A DNA stretch of 64,000 nt. It comes from Nemania diffusa (lineage: Eukaryota > Ascomycota > Sordariomycetes > Xylariales > Xylariaceae). The stretch's first letter is position 1, and each line of letters begins with the position of its first letter. The translations under genes were made by a program, and so were the position numbers. Below the pieces are notes generated by a model. The model was not told the origin of the DNA, ran no database searches, and saw only the letters and a program-made list of their open reading frames with translations. The stretch lies in assembly GCA_038501195.1 (NCBI GenBank), contig JBBPUQ010000006.1:2728001-2792000 (forward strand), given 5' to 3'. This document shows, piece by piece, positions 22,221-35,600 of the stretch.

Positions 22221-23326
22221 CGCGTGAAGGTACCAAAGTGTATGGAGGTGGAAATTATAGTGATAGCTATTGTAAGGAGTAAGGCTGATCGCGCCAGAGG
22301 AGGTAGGATCGTGGGAGAAATATCGCGTTCAGTCCGGTTGTCAAAGCTGTTGTGAAGAAATGCGGCAGAGGGATGGTCTCGATATGCTGCCACGACGGAA
22401 CGATAAGGTACCTGGTACCTAGGTAGGGAGCCGGCAGTGTTCGGTCTTAGGTAGGTATCGTGACAGGCACTCAAACGCAGAGCTCTCGGATAGTAGGTAT
22501 CACGGTTTTTTGTTCTGGTATTAGGTAGGTAAGCATATGTTATGCACCATAGTACTAGTTTAGAGACCTAGACATCGCGAAAACAAAAAAGTCCCGCCAA
22601 GGGCCAAGCTTTGTTGTACCTTCCTCTACTAAGTATAGATTAGCGCCGCTGTAAGTACCTAGGTATCTGGGCTCAGCTCTGTTCCTAACCTGGAGAAACA
22701 AATTGGGCTTAGCGCTCTGCCGCTTTTGCCATGAATCTACCGCGTGGGTATTTAATGTATATTTATGCAGAGAAACGGTCCCAGCAAGTTTTAGCCATTA
22801 ACTACATAATCCATACCAGATGCAGCTGATATTGAACGTCATAAAGTTATCCATTGGGAACGCCAGGATATTTAAGTCTTTCTCTCGAAACAGTTTGTCA
22901 ATGCCATTATCTTTGGATATCAACTTCATCCGCTCCTTAATGGTTTCATACACCTCTCTCAATGGAGGGTTCCGGGAGGCTTTGAGCAATTGATTTTGAT
23001 TCGGATGACCTTGGAGAATTTAGATCAGCATATTTCAACCAATGCACCGCACAATCTATGCATACTTTCTAGAAGTTCTAAGGCCTTGTGGTGCGAGTTG
23101 AAGCTGATCAGATCTTCAATCGATTCCAAGCCCAGAACTTTAACCTCTGCTAGCCAGGGTACTTACATATGTAAAAGCGAGTCTTAGTCAGTCCAAGCTT
23201 AGACTAAAAGCAGCATAGCTCAGGTGAAACCTTATTGTCGGTCAGGTGACTGAGGAGCTATAACTTTCCACCTACCTATGCATACTTATGTAGATAAAAC
23301 GGCATCATGAGAAGAAACCTCTGGAA
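22221..23326. other. NUP57 upstream region with TAGGTACC motifs
   Basis: Contains GGTACCTGGTACCTAGGTAGG near 22409-22429, TTAGGTAGGTATCG near 22447, TTAGGTAGGTAAGC near 22521 and GTACCTAGGTATC near 22656. No coding frame is supported. Confidence 0.5.
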
Positions 23327-23416
23327 GCCGGGATAGTTAAGACAGGAGTACGTCAGACTGAAGTCACACTTCATTCATCAATCTGAAGGCCGTGTGTTTG
23401 ATCCACACTGACCGCA
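23327..23416 (+). tRNA. tRNA-Phe (GAA) with 17-nt intron, probably decayed
   Basis: The anticodon arm is TCAGA-CTGAAG-[intron 23364-23380]-A-TCTGA, with anticodon GAA and the intron at the canonical site one base 3' of the anticodon. The T arm GTGTG-TTTGATC-CACAC is perfect and matches fungal tRNA-Phe (AAGGCCGTGTG). Without the intron the length is 73 nt. However, the acceptor strands GCCGGGA and TGACCGC pair at only 4 of 7 positions and the D stem GTTA/GTAC has two mismatches. I see this as a real tRNA-Phe descendant, but its 5' half is probably too damaged to work. No T-run terminator follows directly. Confidence 0.65.
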
Positions 23417-24201
23417 CTCATTGTTTGGATATGAGATGGCTAAGCTACTTATAAAGCAAGGTGTTATTATTCTTTTATGTTAACTTGATACATTACGTTG
23501 GCTGTCAACTATGTCTTGAGTGATATACACTGCCAGTGCGAACATTGCGTACAATGGACCAGTACAATGCTGTGTTTCCTATTAGTATGTGCTCGTTCTT
23601 GCTATCATTGCAGTTAGGACTAAGTACGGTGGTGGGCCAGCACATCTTTGCGTGGAAAGGTTTTGGTAATACATTAAGCGTCGAGGTTTATAACTGCCAC
23701 TCTATTCTTATCCAGCGCAGAAACAGTTTGTCAACCCGAGTAACCTGAAAGAAGCTTATGGTTGACGGTTGCAACATGCCTACAATACATATGATCAAGA
23801 AAGTATAATTTAACTACATGGTTTTTTCTTAATGCAACTTTCAAAGGTAATGGTTTCTTGGTAAGGCTCCTCAAGTAGATGCGGGAAAATAGCACATTTC
23901 ACTCTAAATTGGTAAAGCATTATAACATTAGCAACATTTGTAAAAGAAATAAAAAACCAGTTAGAACAGTTAAACCAGAAGCCTAGGATAGTGCTATTTA
24001 TTTGAGTAGAAGGGGTACGAAGAAGAATAATCTCAGCCCCTCATCTGTGGTGGGGTCCAGCTGTGGCTAGACAGATTCAAGCCCCGTGTGGCTGAAGCCA
24101 ATCAACAGCTTCAATTTGCTAATCCCAACTTGCCCATGCTCCATTTCCGAGCTCCCTCATAAGAACGACCTCACTCTTTGCACCTCGACGACAACGCAAA
24201 C
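23417..24201. other. NDUFA8 upstream region, no gene seen
   Basis: AT-leaning spacer between tRNA-Phe and NDUFA8. A CAACTTGCCCATGCTCCATT-type leader precedes the NDUFA8 start. No other feature is supported. Confidence 0.5.
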
Positions 24202-25062
24202 ATGGCGGCCCGGAAGCCTGTGTAAGTTGCCCCCTACACTATGTTTTTCTTTGTGCGCTCAATTGGCCAGGTACTGGTCCTCGTTCCTCAACCCAGCCAT
24301 CATATACAATCGTAAATACTAACCTTCTCTTCAACCAGCTTTAACCAGCAGGTGCTCTACGACACCACTCCGCTTCCGGACTCTATCCCCTCGGTCAAGG
24401 AGGTCGGCTCGACTTCTGCGCCTCTCTTATCGGCATCTTTCTTCATAGGCGCCCGATGCCGCCCCTACAACGATGACTACATGCAATGCAAGACCGAGAA
24501 CTCGGGCAAGGGCGAGTTCGAGTGCCTTAAAGAAGGCCGTCGTGTCACAAGATGCGCCGCCAGTGTGTATGTCAGCGAGTCTTTGTCCGAAAATTTTAGC
24601 AAGCTATGCACTCGGAAAATGACTAAAGATATACCCTACCGTCTTCACTTGGAATAACGATACTAGTTGCACGATACTGACAAATGTTGGGGTCAATATA
24701 GCATCGACGACCTTAACAAGCACTGCCTAGACGAGTTTCGCAAGCACTGGCAGTGTCTCGATAACAACAACCATCAGCTTTGGCAGTGCCGTAAGCCTGA
24801 ATGGAAGCTCAGTCAATGTGTCTTCGACAACCTCGTGAGCTTAGGGCCCTCCCCCTCCCGCTTACACATGCTAATATGTGCTTAGAAACTCGAGAAAACG
24901 ATACCCGATTCCCCCAAGAACCAGATCCCCGTCCATTTACGAACAACACAGATTTATGCCCACTATCCTATCCTGAGGGACCCCGGCCAGCCACCCTTAG
25001 GAAAGTCTATCGACCCTCCTTCTGTCCGGGCTCAGGCGCAGGCTCAGACACCCTCCTCATAA
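24202..25062 (+). CDS. Complex I subunit NDUFA8 (twin CX9C)
   Basis: Accessory subunit of mitochondrial NADH:ubiquinone oxidoreductase, intermembrane-space side (NDUFA8/PGIV; the Neurospora 20.8-kDa subunit family). Four exons are inferred: 24202-24221, 24339-24566, 24702-24834 and 24886-25062, encoding 185 aa. Four exact CX9C motifs form two coiled-coil-helix-coiled-coil-helix units: Cys 47/57 with 69/79, and Cys 91/101 with 112/122. Such proteins are oxidised and trapped by the Mia40 pathway and need no cleaved presequence, which agrees with the N-terminus MAARKPVFNQ. Other family marks are DTTPLPDSIP, FFIGARC and KPEWKLSQCVFD. The C-terminal tail after residue 130 is Pro/Gln-rich and less conserved. 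The first exon has only 20 nt. The introns keep frame exactly. Confidence 0.95.
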
Positions 25063-28000
25063 AGACTTGCACATGAAATTTCTTACAGAACTCTAGGAAC
25101 TCGTCTTTAAAGCGGGGTGGCTATGTGTACATAAATACAGCAGGAATTTCAGAAGAGTCATTTGTCCACATCGTATGCTGTAGACCGCGTGCATACATGG
25201 GTACTCGGCTAGTTCGATAGCCTAGTATACCACTTTACGATGTATTATTTGTGATGGTGTTTAATCTGCCTGAGATAACTTAGGAACCTTTCCGTAAACC
25301 TATTCTCTCTTTAATCTACCTAGTGGTCGTAAACCGCTTGAAGGTCTCGGCTCCACTATATCTGACTGGCGTCATATCTAAAGCATGTTTCTCGACTAAT
25401 ACGTTACTCTCCATCGTCCCCGTATTTACTATTGGAGGATATTTGATCTTAGGCTCCATGATGTACGCTATGAACGGCCCATTTAATCTAAACCGAGAAA
25501 GCCGCTATATTCTTATGCCCTCTAGCGCTATCTCTATTGCCTGACCCATTCCCAGCTAAATAGGTATCCAACAGAGGTGGCTAGCCTCGTATCACTAATT
25601 GTGCGTCTTTTTAACTCCGATCCCTTTGCCTCCAATTTTTTTTTTTCAGTCCTTGCGATATTAGATTTAATCAGTCCTCTTTAGCATATTCTATGGGACA
25701 TCATACCTTACTACTGGCTGCCTAGGCTGCTGGGGGAAACAAACAAGCAATGAGGAGCGAGAACCTAAGCATTAGGAGTATTGACAGGTAACGATATTGT
25801 GTAAGCCGAGTGATACTTATTATAAACCTGTACACTGCGAAATCGAATTAGAAACTAGAAGAGGAACTTGAGGCGATAAGTAACACCCACTGAAATCCTA
25901 ATGGCATATGTGAACTCAGGCTTTTTTGGACAGCTTATAGTTAATATCAATTTAAGGGCGACAGAACTATTCGTGTATAGTCAGCTGTAAGGGATATATT
26001 GCTCACTAAGGCAGCAGTGACACCTCGACCACGTAAGTGGCTGTATCTTGCGATCATTTGAATATTCATGATAACTACCTGATACTTGATGCTCGTTTTC
26101 TGTCTATGTGTCTTCCATATCCGCATCCAGCCCCTATTATTATACTTCCATCTATAATTCCGTCCTTACTCCCAACTTCTAAGCGGGTTTCAACTGTTGA
26201 CAAGACGCAGACGGCCGCTTTGAGAAACCCTTCGCTCTGTAAGAACCCGTTCCGCTTCAGCATTAAATTGTAGGGGCACATAACTAAATGTTTCCTACTA
26301 AACAGGTCGTTTTTTTACGAATTTGTTCATTTTTATATATACTTATCTTACAGGCTACCTCGTCTCGAAACCTACTTGACCATCAGGAGATGTAGTAGAG
26401 ATAGGCCCTCCCCCTTACATCACCAGCTTGTAGCCTCAACTCCTTCGTCCACGTTGGTAAGGACTCGCTAGACGGTCCTACATAGGAGAAGCCGGGTGAG
26501 GGGACGGATAGCTGCTTATTGCGTGACAGATCTCGAGACCGTGATTTTGCCACCTATAGCAGGGTAGAATAGGCGAAGGGCGTATGAAGCATGGAAGTTC
26601 GTCATAGGGCTCTGTGTCGCCATGTTCACGCCTACACTCGTCGAGTTAAATAAAATTTTCTGAGCTTGTTGCGATTAGGCTCATAGAAACTGAACTAGGA
26701 GAGTTTCTATTAGAATGAACTCAGGTGCTACAACCAGCAATAAACGCGAACGACATTACGGATCTCCGTTGGGGGCAAACCTAAGGTAAACTGCAGCGGC
26801 GGCGATTGCATACCTACTGTAAGCAGAGCCACATCGATCAGTGCGTTGATAACAAGTCATATTAATATAACGAAGGAGTGCGTACTAACTCTCTAGGGAC
26901 CCTCCTGACACAAGCACAGATAGCTATGCACGACTAGACGGTGCATTTGGCCCCGAAGGGTCTTCTATCGTCTTTCTGTGGCGTCAGGAGGTCTCAACCT
27001 GGTGGTACTTGCTCGGTGAGGGAGTTTCACAAAGCATTCCAAATGTTGTAATCATGGCGCATCATTCAAGAATGTGCTCGTCACAACGAACCATAGTTCT
27101 CGGCATCATCCGCTAGATGTCAGAGTCCTAACTCAGTAGTATAGCTCCTTGTGTGTCGTGATTAGGGGACATGTAATGTACGCCAGACCATTTCGTGTCA
27201 CGTTTCGCCTATGCCACCCCACGGGATTGTCGCTAATCTGTGGGTTATGGTAGCACGGCGTTTGAGACATACGGTACAGAAGGGAACGATATGTTGGTTG
27301 ATTCCAACAGCAAGTAAGGAAACTCAAATCGCGAGCAGAGCGGGCAGGTTTGGCGTCATGATGGGGTTCAAGCTGCGTTTGAGGACGAGACACGGCTCGC
27401 GATTTCCGAGTGTACCGGGAGTCATGCTGGAGAGGGAGCGTTCGTGGAGTACATTGTGGTTGTAAGACGATGAGTATGTTTTTTTCTTGGTTGATAAGTT
27501 TTGATATCATCAAGTAGATCCGTATGTAGTCCTGGCCTGGCACGTGGGCGAAATTAATAAGGGATGATCCATGACTGGTTGAAGTTCCGGCTGGTTAAAG
27601 CAATACCAATCATTTGTAACCTGCAGGTCGGGACAGAACTATATACACAACAACCCGGCTACTGGGCCTGCTCCTTGCGTCGTGACTAGGGAGAACAGCA
27701 CATGGGCAGAACATGGATAACAGCACAGGGATAACGGCACGAGCGCATCGCCTTTTATAGACTTCGGAGTTATAAACACATGTCTTCTATTAAAGGAGGC
27801 GGCGCCAGATGTATTACCACCGCTCTGTGTGAGACAAGACGGGAGGTGAAATTTTGTACGCGGAACAAAGGACCTAGCTCCCGATTTGGAGAGATTTAGC
27901 GTAAGCCACTTTCAAAAGCACTGGATTGTGCTAGAAGATCGAGTTATTACTGTTCGTCATCCGAGCCATAATCCAAGCAACAAAACCAAACATACGATAG

Positions 28001-28860
28001 ATAGTAAATGGCAATGCAAGGGGAGTCTAGGGGTCTGGTCTAGGGGTCCAAATTGACATATCTTGCACTAGGTCTAGTTTTGCTGCCTCGATTAATGCTT
28101 TGATGCTGGGGTTGAGAATCCTGATTAACTAAACGCTCCATTGCCGATGAGCCGGATCTGTGTCAAAATGTCTCGCTTCTGTAGGTCAAAAGCCGATGTA
28201 AAATCTTTAATGCGGAGGAATTGAGATATATGACAAACGGCCTTAAGTTCTAATAACAATGTAGCATGCCGCAAGAGACTGCTGTGTAACTGCACATCTT
28301 ATCATCTACGGCGAGTTGAAATGTTGAAACAGACCCTAGGCATTTGTGAGCTTCGCTGGGTATGGCGGATAGTGGCGTATACACATTTAGAGGTGAATGG
28401 CAAGTCCCGTAGCTGAGGTGAAGCCGGAGAGGCGGAATGCATTAACAGGGCAGCAGGATCCGGTGACCTGATCTAGGAAGCGGCGCCATTCATTAATATA
28501 AAATAACAGGTGAAGGGGGCACAATACCGCCGTCTGACTCAGGATTAACCTTTCATGATCTGAAAATCCTCGTAAACAGTATTGAAAGTACAGCGGAACT
28601 GATACATAGGCATTTGTTCCAATTTGAAGAGTAAACAGCAGCGCACCGTAACGTTTCATAGTTATTAACAGGCAATCCTGGTGGAGTAGACCGATCTAGA
28701 ACCCGATCGATCTCCCCGACCGACAGAGCACTGAATGGTACTGGAGGTAGGTACAATGAATCGCATGGGTTGCATTGTACCAAGACAGCCAATTTTCTAC
28801 GCATACCTACCTCCCTTGTTGCCACCTTCCTCTATGATTACCGTTGTACTTTTAGCTTAG

Positions 28861-28945
28861 TCGGTACCTAGGTCCCTACCTAACATGTAGGTAGGTAGGT
28901 AATGTACGTGAAGATGAACATACCTAGGTAGGTATATATACACAC
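28861..28945. repeat. Cluster of TAGGTACC/TAGGTAGG motifs
   Basis: Within 85 bp: GGTACCTAGGTCCCTACCTA, ATGTAGGTAGGTAGGTAATG and CATACCTAGGTAGGTATATA. The units are 4-bp steps (TAGG/CCTA) arranged so that GGTACC and CCTAGG palindromes form. Intergenic. Confidence 0.7.
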
Positions 28946-29680
28946 TGTAGCGAAGTATCAATAGGCCTGGTGTGTTCGCTGCTGCTGCCTTGTAACAAAG
29001 ATAGCGGGGCGCAAAGAGCAAGAGAGAAGAGCCTCGAAGAGGTACACAGGTGTGTTTTGGCCACAAGATGATTGCTACATAAAGGTGGTACAGAGTAGGT
29101 TGGTTACAAACTGGTAACCCGCCAGCCCTACAGCATAAGGTCGTTGGGGGCCTGCGAGTCAGGTTTATTTAGCCACCGCGACTCAGATTTTGTTTAGCGC
29201 ACGTGCTTACAGAGGGTAACGAGTGGCTACTGCAAGCCTGCAGTGAATGTACCAAGAGTTTGCCTGTTGCATAGGTAGTGAGCAGTTTTGCCTGTTACAG
29301 CGGGAAGGGACTCAATTCTGTTGGTTCAAATTGCTGTCCTACTGTAGGTCCTTCAGTGGAAGACCATGGCCGTGGCCAAGATTATAATTGTTTCAAGACA
29401 CGCCCCGCTCCGCCCCGCCCCAACTGACACTAGATACATACCTACATACAAGTTCATCTCATCTCTTTGAGAGATATTGGCAACATTGCCCAGGCGACAA
29501 TTGTTTGCAAACTCTATCAGCTACAGTACGACCCAGTTAGGTGGGCCAACTCCCGGGTCGGAACTACGTCGTCCAAACACATAGCAAATACACTGTAGAG
29601 GTGGGCAATGAGTTTGCTTAAAATAAATATACTTGCTTACATGTAGTTTCTTTAGAAAAGGGGTTCTGCCCTACAAGCTT

Positions 29681-29742
29681 AGTGTACCTACATACCTACA
29701 CAGGTAGGCACCTAAAGTACCTAGGTAGGTACTGTAGGTAGT
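29681..29742. repeat. Cluster of TAGGTACC/TAGGTAGG motifs
   Basis: Within about 60 bp: GTGTACCTACATACCTACAC, AGGTAGGCACCTA and GTACCTAGGTAGGTACTG, followed by TAGGTAG. This is the second dense cluster of the dispersed intergenic motif. Confidence 0.7.
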
Positions 29743-31682
29743 TGCTTTCCAATCTGGGGCATACACAATCACAAGCGTTGGTTGGCCCCGCGCTTGACAA
29801 CTTGAACTGGGTCCTGAATCGGGTGGTAGCACAAGTGCCTACCTATCGGGAAGCTAATCTGCAAGGTACCAGTGAGCTAGCAGGGGTCGGAAACACGCTA
29901 AGTCTGCCACTGTTGTTGAAGCCAACAGACACTAAACTCACAGTCTTAGTGGGATTAACGCCACTCATACACCGCAACCCCTTTAGTTCTACCAATGCTT
30001 TTCCTGTGATGTCATCTTTGTCGGTCCCTTAAGATTTTCGCCTACGCGGGGGCATGGGCAACATACGCAGTACATCTAGTTACCCAAGTACTCAAGAAAG
30101 TGTAAGTAAATAATGCAACTAGCTTGTACCTAGATTTAATAAACAGGTGCCTACCAGGTAATCGAGATACCGGCCTACAAGGACAATATGCGTAGTGAGG
30201 GGCGTATTGATAAAGCTCTAGCAGTAATTGAGAAGGCAAAAAGGGACATAACAAGAAGTAGCATTTCCTAGGCAGAGCTAGGCAGCTTACAGTATATTAC
30301 AGTAGGTATAAGAAGAAATCAAGTACAGCACCTTGTTCAGGTTGGTGGATATTGATCAGCCATGGTCCCGGGAGGAAGAGTGGATGAATCGTGGGGTGGT
30401 TACCCTACTGTAGGCGCTGGTGCTGAGCAAGGGGTAGTTGACTGTCCTTTTTAATAACGCATCTCTGCAAATTTCTAACCGTGAAATACTATACCGTATC
30501 CCTACCTAGGTAGTTGCTTGGCTAGGTATACTAAGGTAAACACTGCAGGTACGGTGCTGTCAAGTTACCTGAAGTGACCAAACATTTTTGTTTGTTACTG
30601 GCAATCCTTTCCCTAGTCCTTGTAGCTCATCTTTGTCATGTTCAGCCAGTCGTTCTTTCGTTAGAGTATCCAGGTACCTACCGCTAGTGTAATTGTTCAG
30701 GGTTGCGACAGGGATTTGGGGCACATCATGTTTCCCCACCGCTTTCTATTCCTTCCCTCGCCCTAGCTTCCTGTTCGTGATATATCAGAGCGCTTGTTCG
30801 CAACACAACCGATCTCTTTCAGCCAACCACTCACCCTCTCTTCGTGACTGCCTCCGGCACACTTACACTCCTTTTAAGACTTCGCTTTCTCGCGCCTCAC
30901 GCTCGCAATCCACGGCCTGACAACCAGATACAATTGATAGAGTCAATTCTTTCACTCCTTTCACCTTCACTGTTGCCATTCTCTTCCACCGGACGCCAGT
31001 CGTTCTTGATACTTGCCGCCTTCAGCACTCGGTCTAGTCAGCGTCCAGCCCCGGTGCTCAACGGTTGAAAAGGTTTCACTCTTGTATGACGACACTGCCT
31101 CGACTTGATTCATCTCACCGACCAGTCGCCTCGTCTATCTTCTATCTACAGCCTATAAGGTTTCTGTGAGCTGCTCGTCTTTGTTTCGACTCCCGAACCA
31201 ATTTCAGAAAAAGGTTAGTGAAGTGAAGCAGGATTCACGTGGCGATCTTCGATACCTTCCCTGTTTCTATGCATTATCGAGTGTGGGTCTAGTCAGCCTC
31301 TTGTTACTTTATTTATGAAGTAGACAAAGCCGGTCTCTTCAACACAAACGAAGACAAGGCAGCGGAACAAGGAAACACGTTCCTGATCTAAGTCGAGACC
31401 TCGTGCCCAACTTTGCCCCTATCACACATACAATGAGCACCAGACCTAAAAGTCACTGCCCACCTGCGTTGTTGTGCCTTGTTCCATTTGCAATGGTCAT
31501 CCTTCTCTCTTCGACCTCGACTGCTAGGCAGCATACGACCAAAAACTATGCAATAGTTGCATCACATTCATTACATTTCCATTCTGACTATCTTTAAATA
31601 CCGCCAAGCAGACATTTTACAAGACCTTTGATCTAACAGTTTATATAGAGTTTGTTCTACAATATCCCGATAAGCAGCAAAC

Positions 31683-32612
31683 ATGAAGTCATCAATCTTC
31701 CTTGCGACTACTGGCGCGGTGTTGGCTCTGGCCAACCCCCTCGAGAAGCGTGTGTTGGAGACTGACGTAGTTGTGGAATACTACACAGTCACTGTTACTG
31801 CAAATGCTCCCGCAGAAACGCCTACCAGTGTCAAGTTCCGGCCTCCCCCGCAACCCACGACAACCTCTCAGCCCGTTGTTATTGTGACTGTTACTCCTGA
31901 GGCACAGCCCGAACCGACCACAACTACCCAGCCATCTACTGTCGCCGATACGCAGACCCAGGCCAGTGACACGGCGTCGGCATCGGATGACTTTCAGTCC
32001 GCGGCACTTTATCATCACAATATTCATCGATCGAACCACTCCTCTCCGGAGGTGTCCTGGAATTCTGAGATCGCCCAGTATGCTGCTAACACAGCTAAGA
32101 CATGCGTGTTCGCGCATGATATGTATGCAAGACTACATCTCGCTCTTCGGTCGATATTCACTAACATTTCAATAGGACTCAGGGCAACGGCGGTTATGGC
32201 CAGAACATTGCACTGTGGGGTGTGAGCTCTGGTGCTGAGCAGTTGGGTGCCGCTGGTGCAGTCAAAATGGCAACCACTGATATGTGGTATGATGGCGAGT
32301 TCAATGCTTTCTTGCCTTCGTACTACGGGCAAGCTACTCCGGACATGAGCAACTTCGAGTCGTGGGGTCATTTGAGTCAGCTAGTTTGGGCTGGTTCGAC
32401 CACGGTTGGTTGCGCAGTCCAATACTGCCCGAGGGGTACCTCTTACGCAACCTTGGATGCCTGGTTCACTGTTTGCAACTACTCTCCCCCAGGTATGTTG
32501 TGCCCTTTTTACTCAAATGGCTTGACACTAACTAGTCACTAAAGGCAATGTCGGAGGCGCTTACGCTAAGAACATCAATCGCCCCAAGGGTGATGCCGCC
32601 GTCGTTGTTTAA
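31683..32612 (+). CDS. Secreted CAP/PR-1-like protein (Pry family)
   Basis: Extracellular CAP-superfamily protein (SCP/TAPS, PR-1, yeast Pry1-3); known members bind sterols or fatty acids, and some fungal ones affect virulence. Three exons are inferred: 31683-32122, 32176-32492 and 32545-32612, giving 274 aa. Residues 1-17 are a signal peptide ending ALANPLEKR, with a Kex2-like KR site near 22-23. Residues 24 to about 100 are a Pro/Thr/Ser linker with Val-Thr runs. The CAP domain follows: LYHHNIHRSNHSSPEVSWN, CVFAHDM, GYGQNIALWG, the signature GHLSQLVWAGSTTVGCA, and a C-terminal CNYSPPGN. The CAP-cavity His (HNIHR, GHLSQ) and Glu (SSPEVSW) are visible. It is isolated, with long gaps on both sides and a pyrimidine-rich leader. 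Confidence 0.94.
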
Positions 32613-35600
32613 GCCCTCCCACAAGGTTGCGCTTTGCTAGACAACTGTTTGGCTATCGGTCATGGCATGCGTATACGAGAACTGCATTCAGGGAGTGTGT
32701 TATTGGGGGTGATTGCAACATTCGCACCCTGTTATGCAGGTGATCAGTATCGATGCCAGATCACGACAACCGCTGACGATAACGATTCTACGCTTGCGAT
32801 GAAACCAGTATCTAGCATGGGGTGTCACGGAATCGACCAATCATGTCAGCATATTTTCACTTCATTGCCAGACTTAGTTATACCATTTGCATCACTTCTG
32901 GGACTATGGTTCAAACTTTTTGAAGTACAGCTTCCCTTTCGGATTGCGATGTATCTGCTAAGTCTGGCTCCCGCTTTGGGGTTAAAGACAAACAATTTTG
33001 GACTTTCCACTTCCTGTATCTAAGTTCTTCTTCTGATGGACATGTCCTTTTCAGGCCATTCACGTAACAATGCATACCATGGAATGTGTGTATTATACAA
33101 GTTGCCTGATGTGCGTGATAATTCTTGACGTGATGAAAAACTGCTAACCCACCATTGCATTCTACGGCTCATAGTTGCGGTGTTGATGTTGCATGAGTAT
33201 GTTGTAGTATAGGCCTGTATGCGAAAACCAGGCATGTCTAGAGATAGGTGGTCGGCTCTAGGCATATATATCGTAGGCTTGAGCCGCCTATGTAGTCATG
33301 ATGTATAAGATGTCCCGCTAATTTGCACGCTTCTGCTTTGAAAAATTAACTCTAATAAATATTGCTAGACTGTTGAGGCGTTTTATATGAAGACTAAAAA
33401 CTATCGGTTCTATCTGGTTATTGGTAGTGGGAAGGTCGCAATGGTGGAAATGCTCTCCTTCTTATACCTACTATATCATACTAAGATTTGTCTAAGGCAG
33501 AACGACGCAGTAATAGAGGAAAAGGTGTCAACTAACTACTACTCGTCCTAGGCCTCTCGTTATAGAAAAGCCTACTGCGTATAAATCATACCTCCGCAAA
33601 TATACGTGGAGATCTGTGTTCCGAGGTGACAGGAGTCTAAAATAATCAACTAGTAACGATGGGATGAAGGGGCGACGCAAATGTATGAGAACAATTACAA
33701 TAAAAGGGCGAGAGTCTTTTATACATTGTGGTTTTCTGAAGCGCAAGATCCATATTTAGGATTTAGTTTTGCAACCATGAATTCTGAACGTATCCTTAAC
33801 CTAAGCTGTGGAGTTACCATCGATTTAGAGTTAGGTATGCAGATACAATATGCAAAGGTATAGGATTCTGGTAACGATTTTGTGGCTGTATAATAGATAG
33901 ATCACCTCTGGGCGTTGCTAAAATACTGCGCCATGTTGAACCATTGTTGGGGAGTTCTACTTAGGTGAACTTCTTATCGTTGCCTATCATACTTGCATGA
34001 AAGAGTTTAACCAAAGTCCTGTCTGTAGAGAGGGTGCCAAGCAACAGAAAATGGAACTCTTGCGACAATCTCTCCATACACAAGGCTAGGTATTGATATC
34101 TAAAACACGAAGCGTAGCTAAAATAAAGACTCTGCTACTGTTGTCTTCTAGATCTTTATCTACAGACAAATTACGACTAGGGAATTATCCTTAATGATCG
34201 ATTAGGGTAGAATGTGGAAGGTATAAATTGACGAAGGTCTGATGACCTGCCAAGCAGCCTCGTACGTCATAGACCGGTAAGCGAGACCCTAGACTAGATA
34301 AGGACCAACATATCATAGAAAGAGACTCGATTCCTTCATCGATTTAAATAATGCTGCCAAGATACCAATGGAGGGTAGGGGCGATTTATGATAGGACACT
34401 GTCTGTTCGTAGAGTATGTATCGTATATGTGGCTAGCCTTATGTGGCCGTATCGTATTTGGCCTCGGCTACAATACTACGTAACTCTCTTGCAAATACCG
34501 ATATTAAATCCCAAGGCGGGTATGTAGGCAGTAAGTAAGCCCAACTGCCATCTTCATCTTACATTTGCTGACCTTTACGAGAGCGCATACGCGTCAGTAC
34601 GAGCATCCATACGTGGTTGAAATGCTGAGTCTGTTTCAAGATCTGTGATCGCTCTCCTGAAGAGGGAGTAGACGGCGGGAGAGTTCCTTTCCTGCTGACT
34701 ACTATGAACATGTCTCTGAAACAACATGTGTGCGGCTGGAAGGCGGCGTCAGCCTCCATGGAACTTACTATACAGAGTAGACCATCTACGCAGTAGGTAC
34801 TGCGTAATCATACCACCAAAACAACCCCCGCCTTTTTATTGAACAACTTGAACAATTCCATTCCCATCGTTATTTCCAAGAGCAAGTTGGCAAGAGAAGA
34901 GCAGCAACTCCGGCCCGACGTGCATTGCATAGGAGTCTAACTATTGCATGTAGTAACTGCTTCTCGTACAATCAGCGGGGGGCTACCTACCTACCTCTTA
35001 CTGTATAAGAGTATTCGTATAGAGTATACTGTACCGATATTGCCGCGTGTACGAGCTGGGATAGAGCAATGACGTGTCTATGGTTTCATGCTGGGCTGTA
35101 TATGTAGGTTACATCTACTGAAATATCTACCTCATGATCCAAGATATCTATCAAAAGAACAAAGACTGGAAGCATACATACACGTATATAGTAGGTCGCT
35201 ATCAGATCGGAACTCGGCATTTGGCAACTAGAAACTTCGCTACTAATAGAGTCTTGGCTTTTAAGCATGTTGTGCAAACAGCTCCATGAGATTTTTAGTG
35301 GGCACGGAGCAGGACATGGTGTATTCTGATAGGCGGGCACCTATGCGTTAGGGATGCTGTATGGGGCTGGGCGTGGCTGGTCTACCAATTATAGCTTTTC
35401 AAACACGCTGCACTTGGCACTAGGAGATCCGTTACAGCGTGGGAATCCACAGAAGTCTCTATAGAGTCTCCACAGCAAATTCCAACTCTAACCAAGGCTT
35501 TTTTCTTTAAGACTATTGACGTGACCGTGCTGCCTATTGCCTACTAATGAGGTCTAGGGTACCTAGATACTCCGTACGTAGGTACATACTCTGTATAGCC

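Larger units (their letters stand above)
25063..31682. other. 6.6-kb gene-free region
   Basis: No protein gene, tRNA or rRNA could be supported on either strand. Short frames (for example 25323-25544, 27133-27543, 28387-28825) lack domains and splice logic. Clusters of the palindromic GGTACC/TAGGTAGGT motif are densest here (28861-28945, 29681-29742, also 30502-30520). From about 30780 to 31400 the plus strand becomes pyrimidine-rich with several short ATG frames; this looks like a long leader or promoter of the CAP gene that follows. A TCTAGGGGTC direct repeat lies at about 28026-28050. Confidence 0.5.

Noticed and set aside
27133..27543. Overlapping frames on both strands (136 and 84 codons)
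   Set aside because: Neither has recognisable features; considered as a possible transposon relic but no motif supports it.
32634..33023. 129-codon plus-strand frame after the CAP gene
   Set aside because: Non-ATG opening, no domain, located in the likely 3' UTR.
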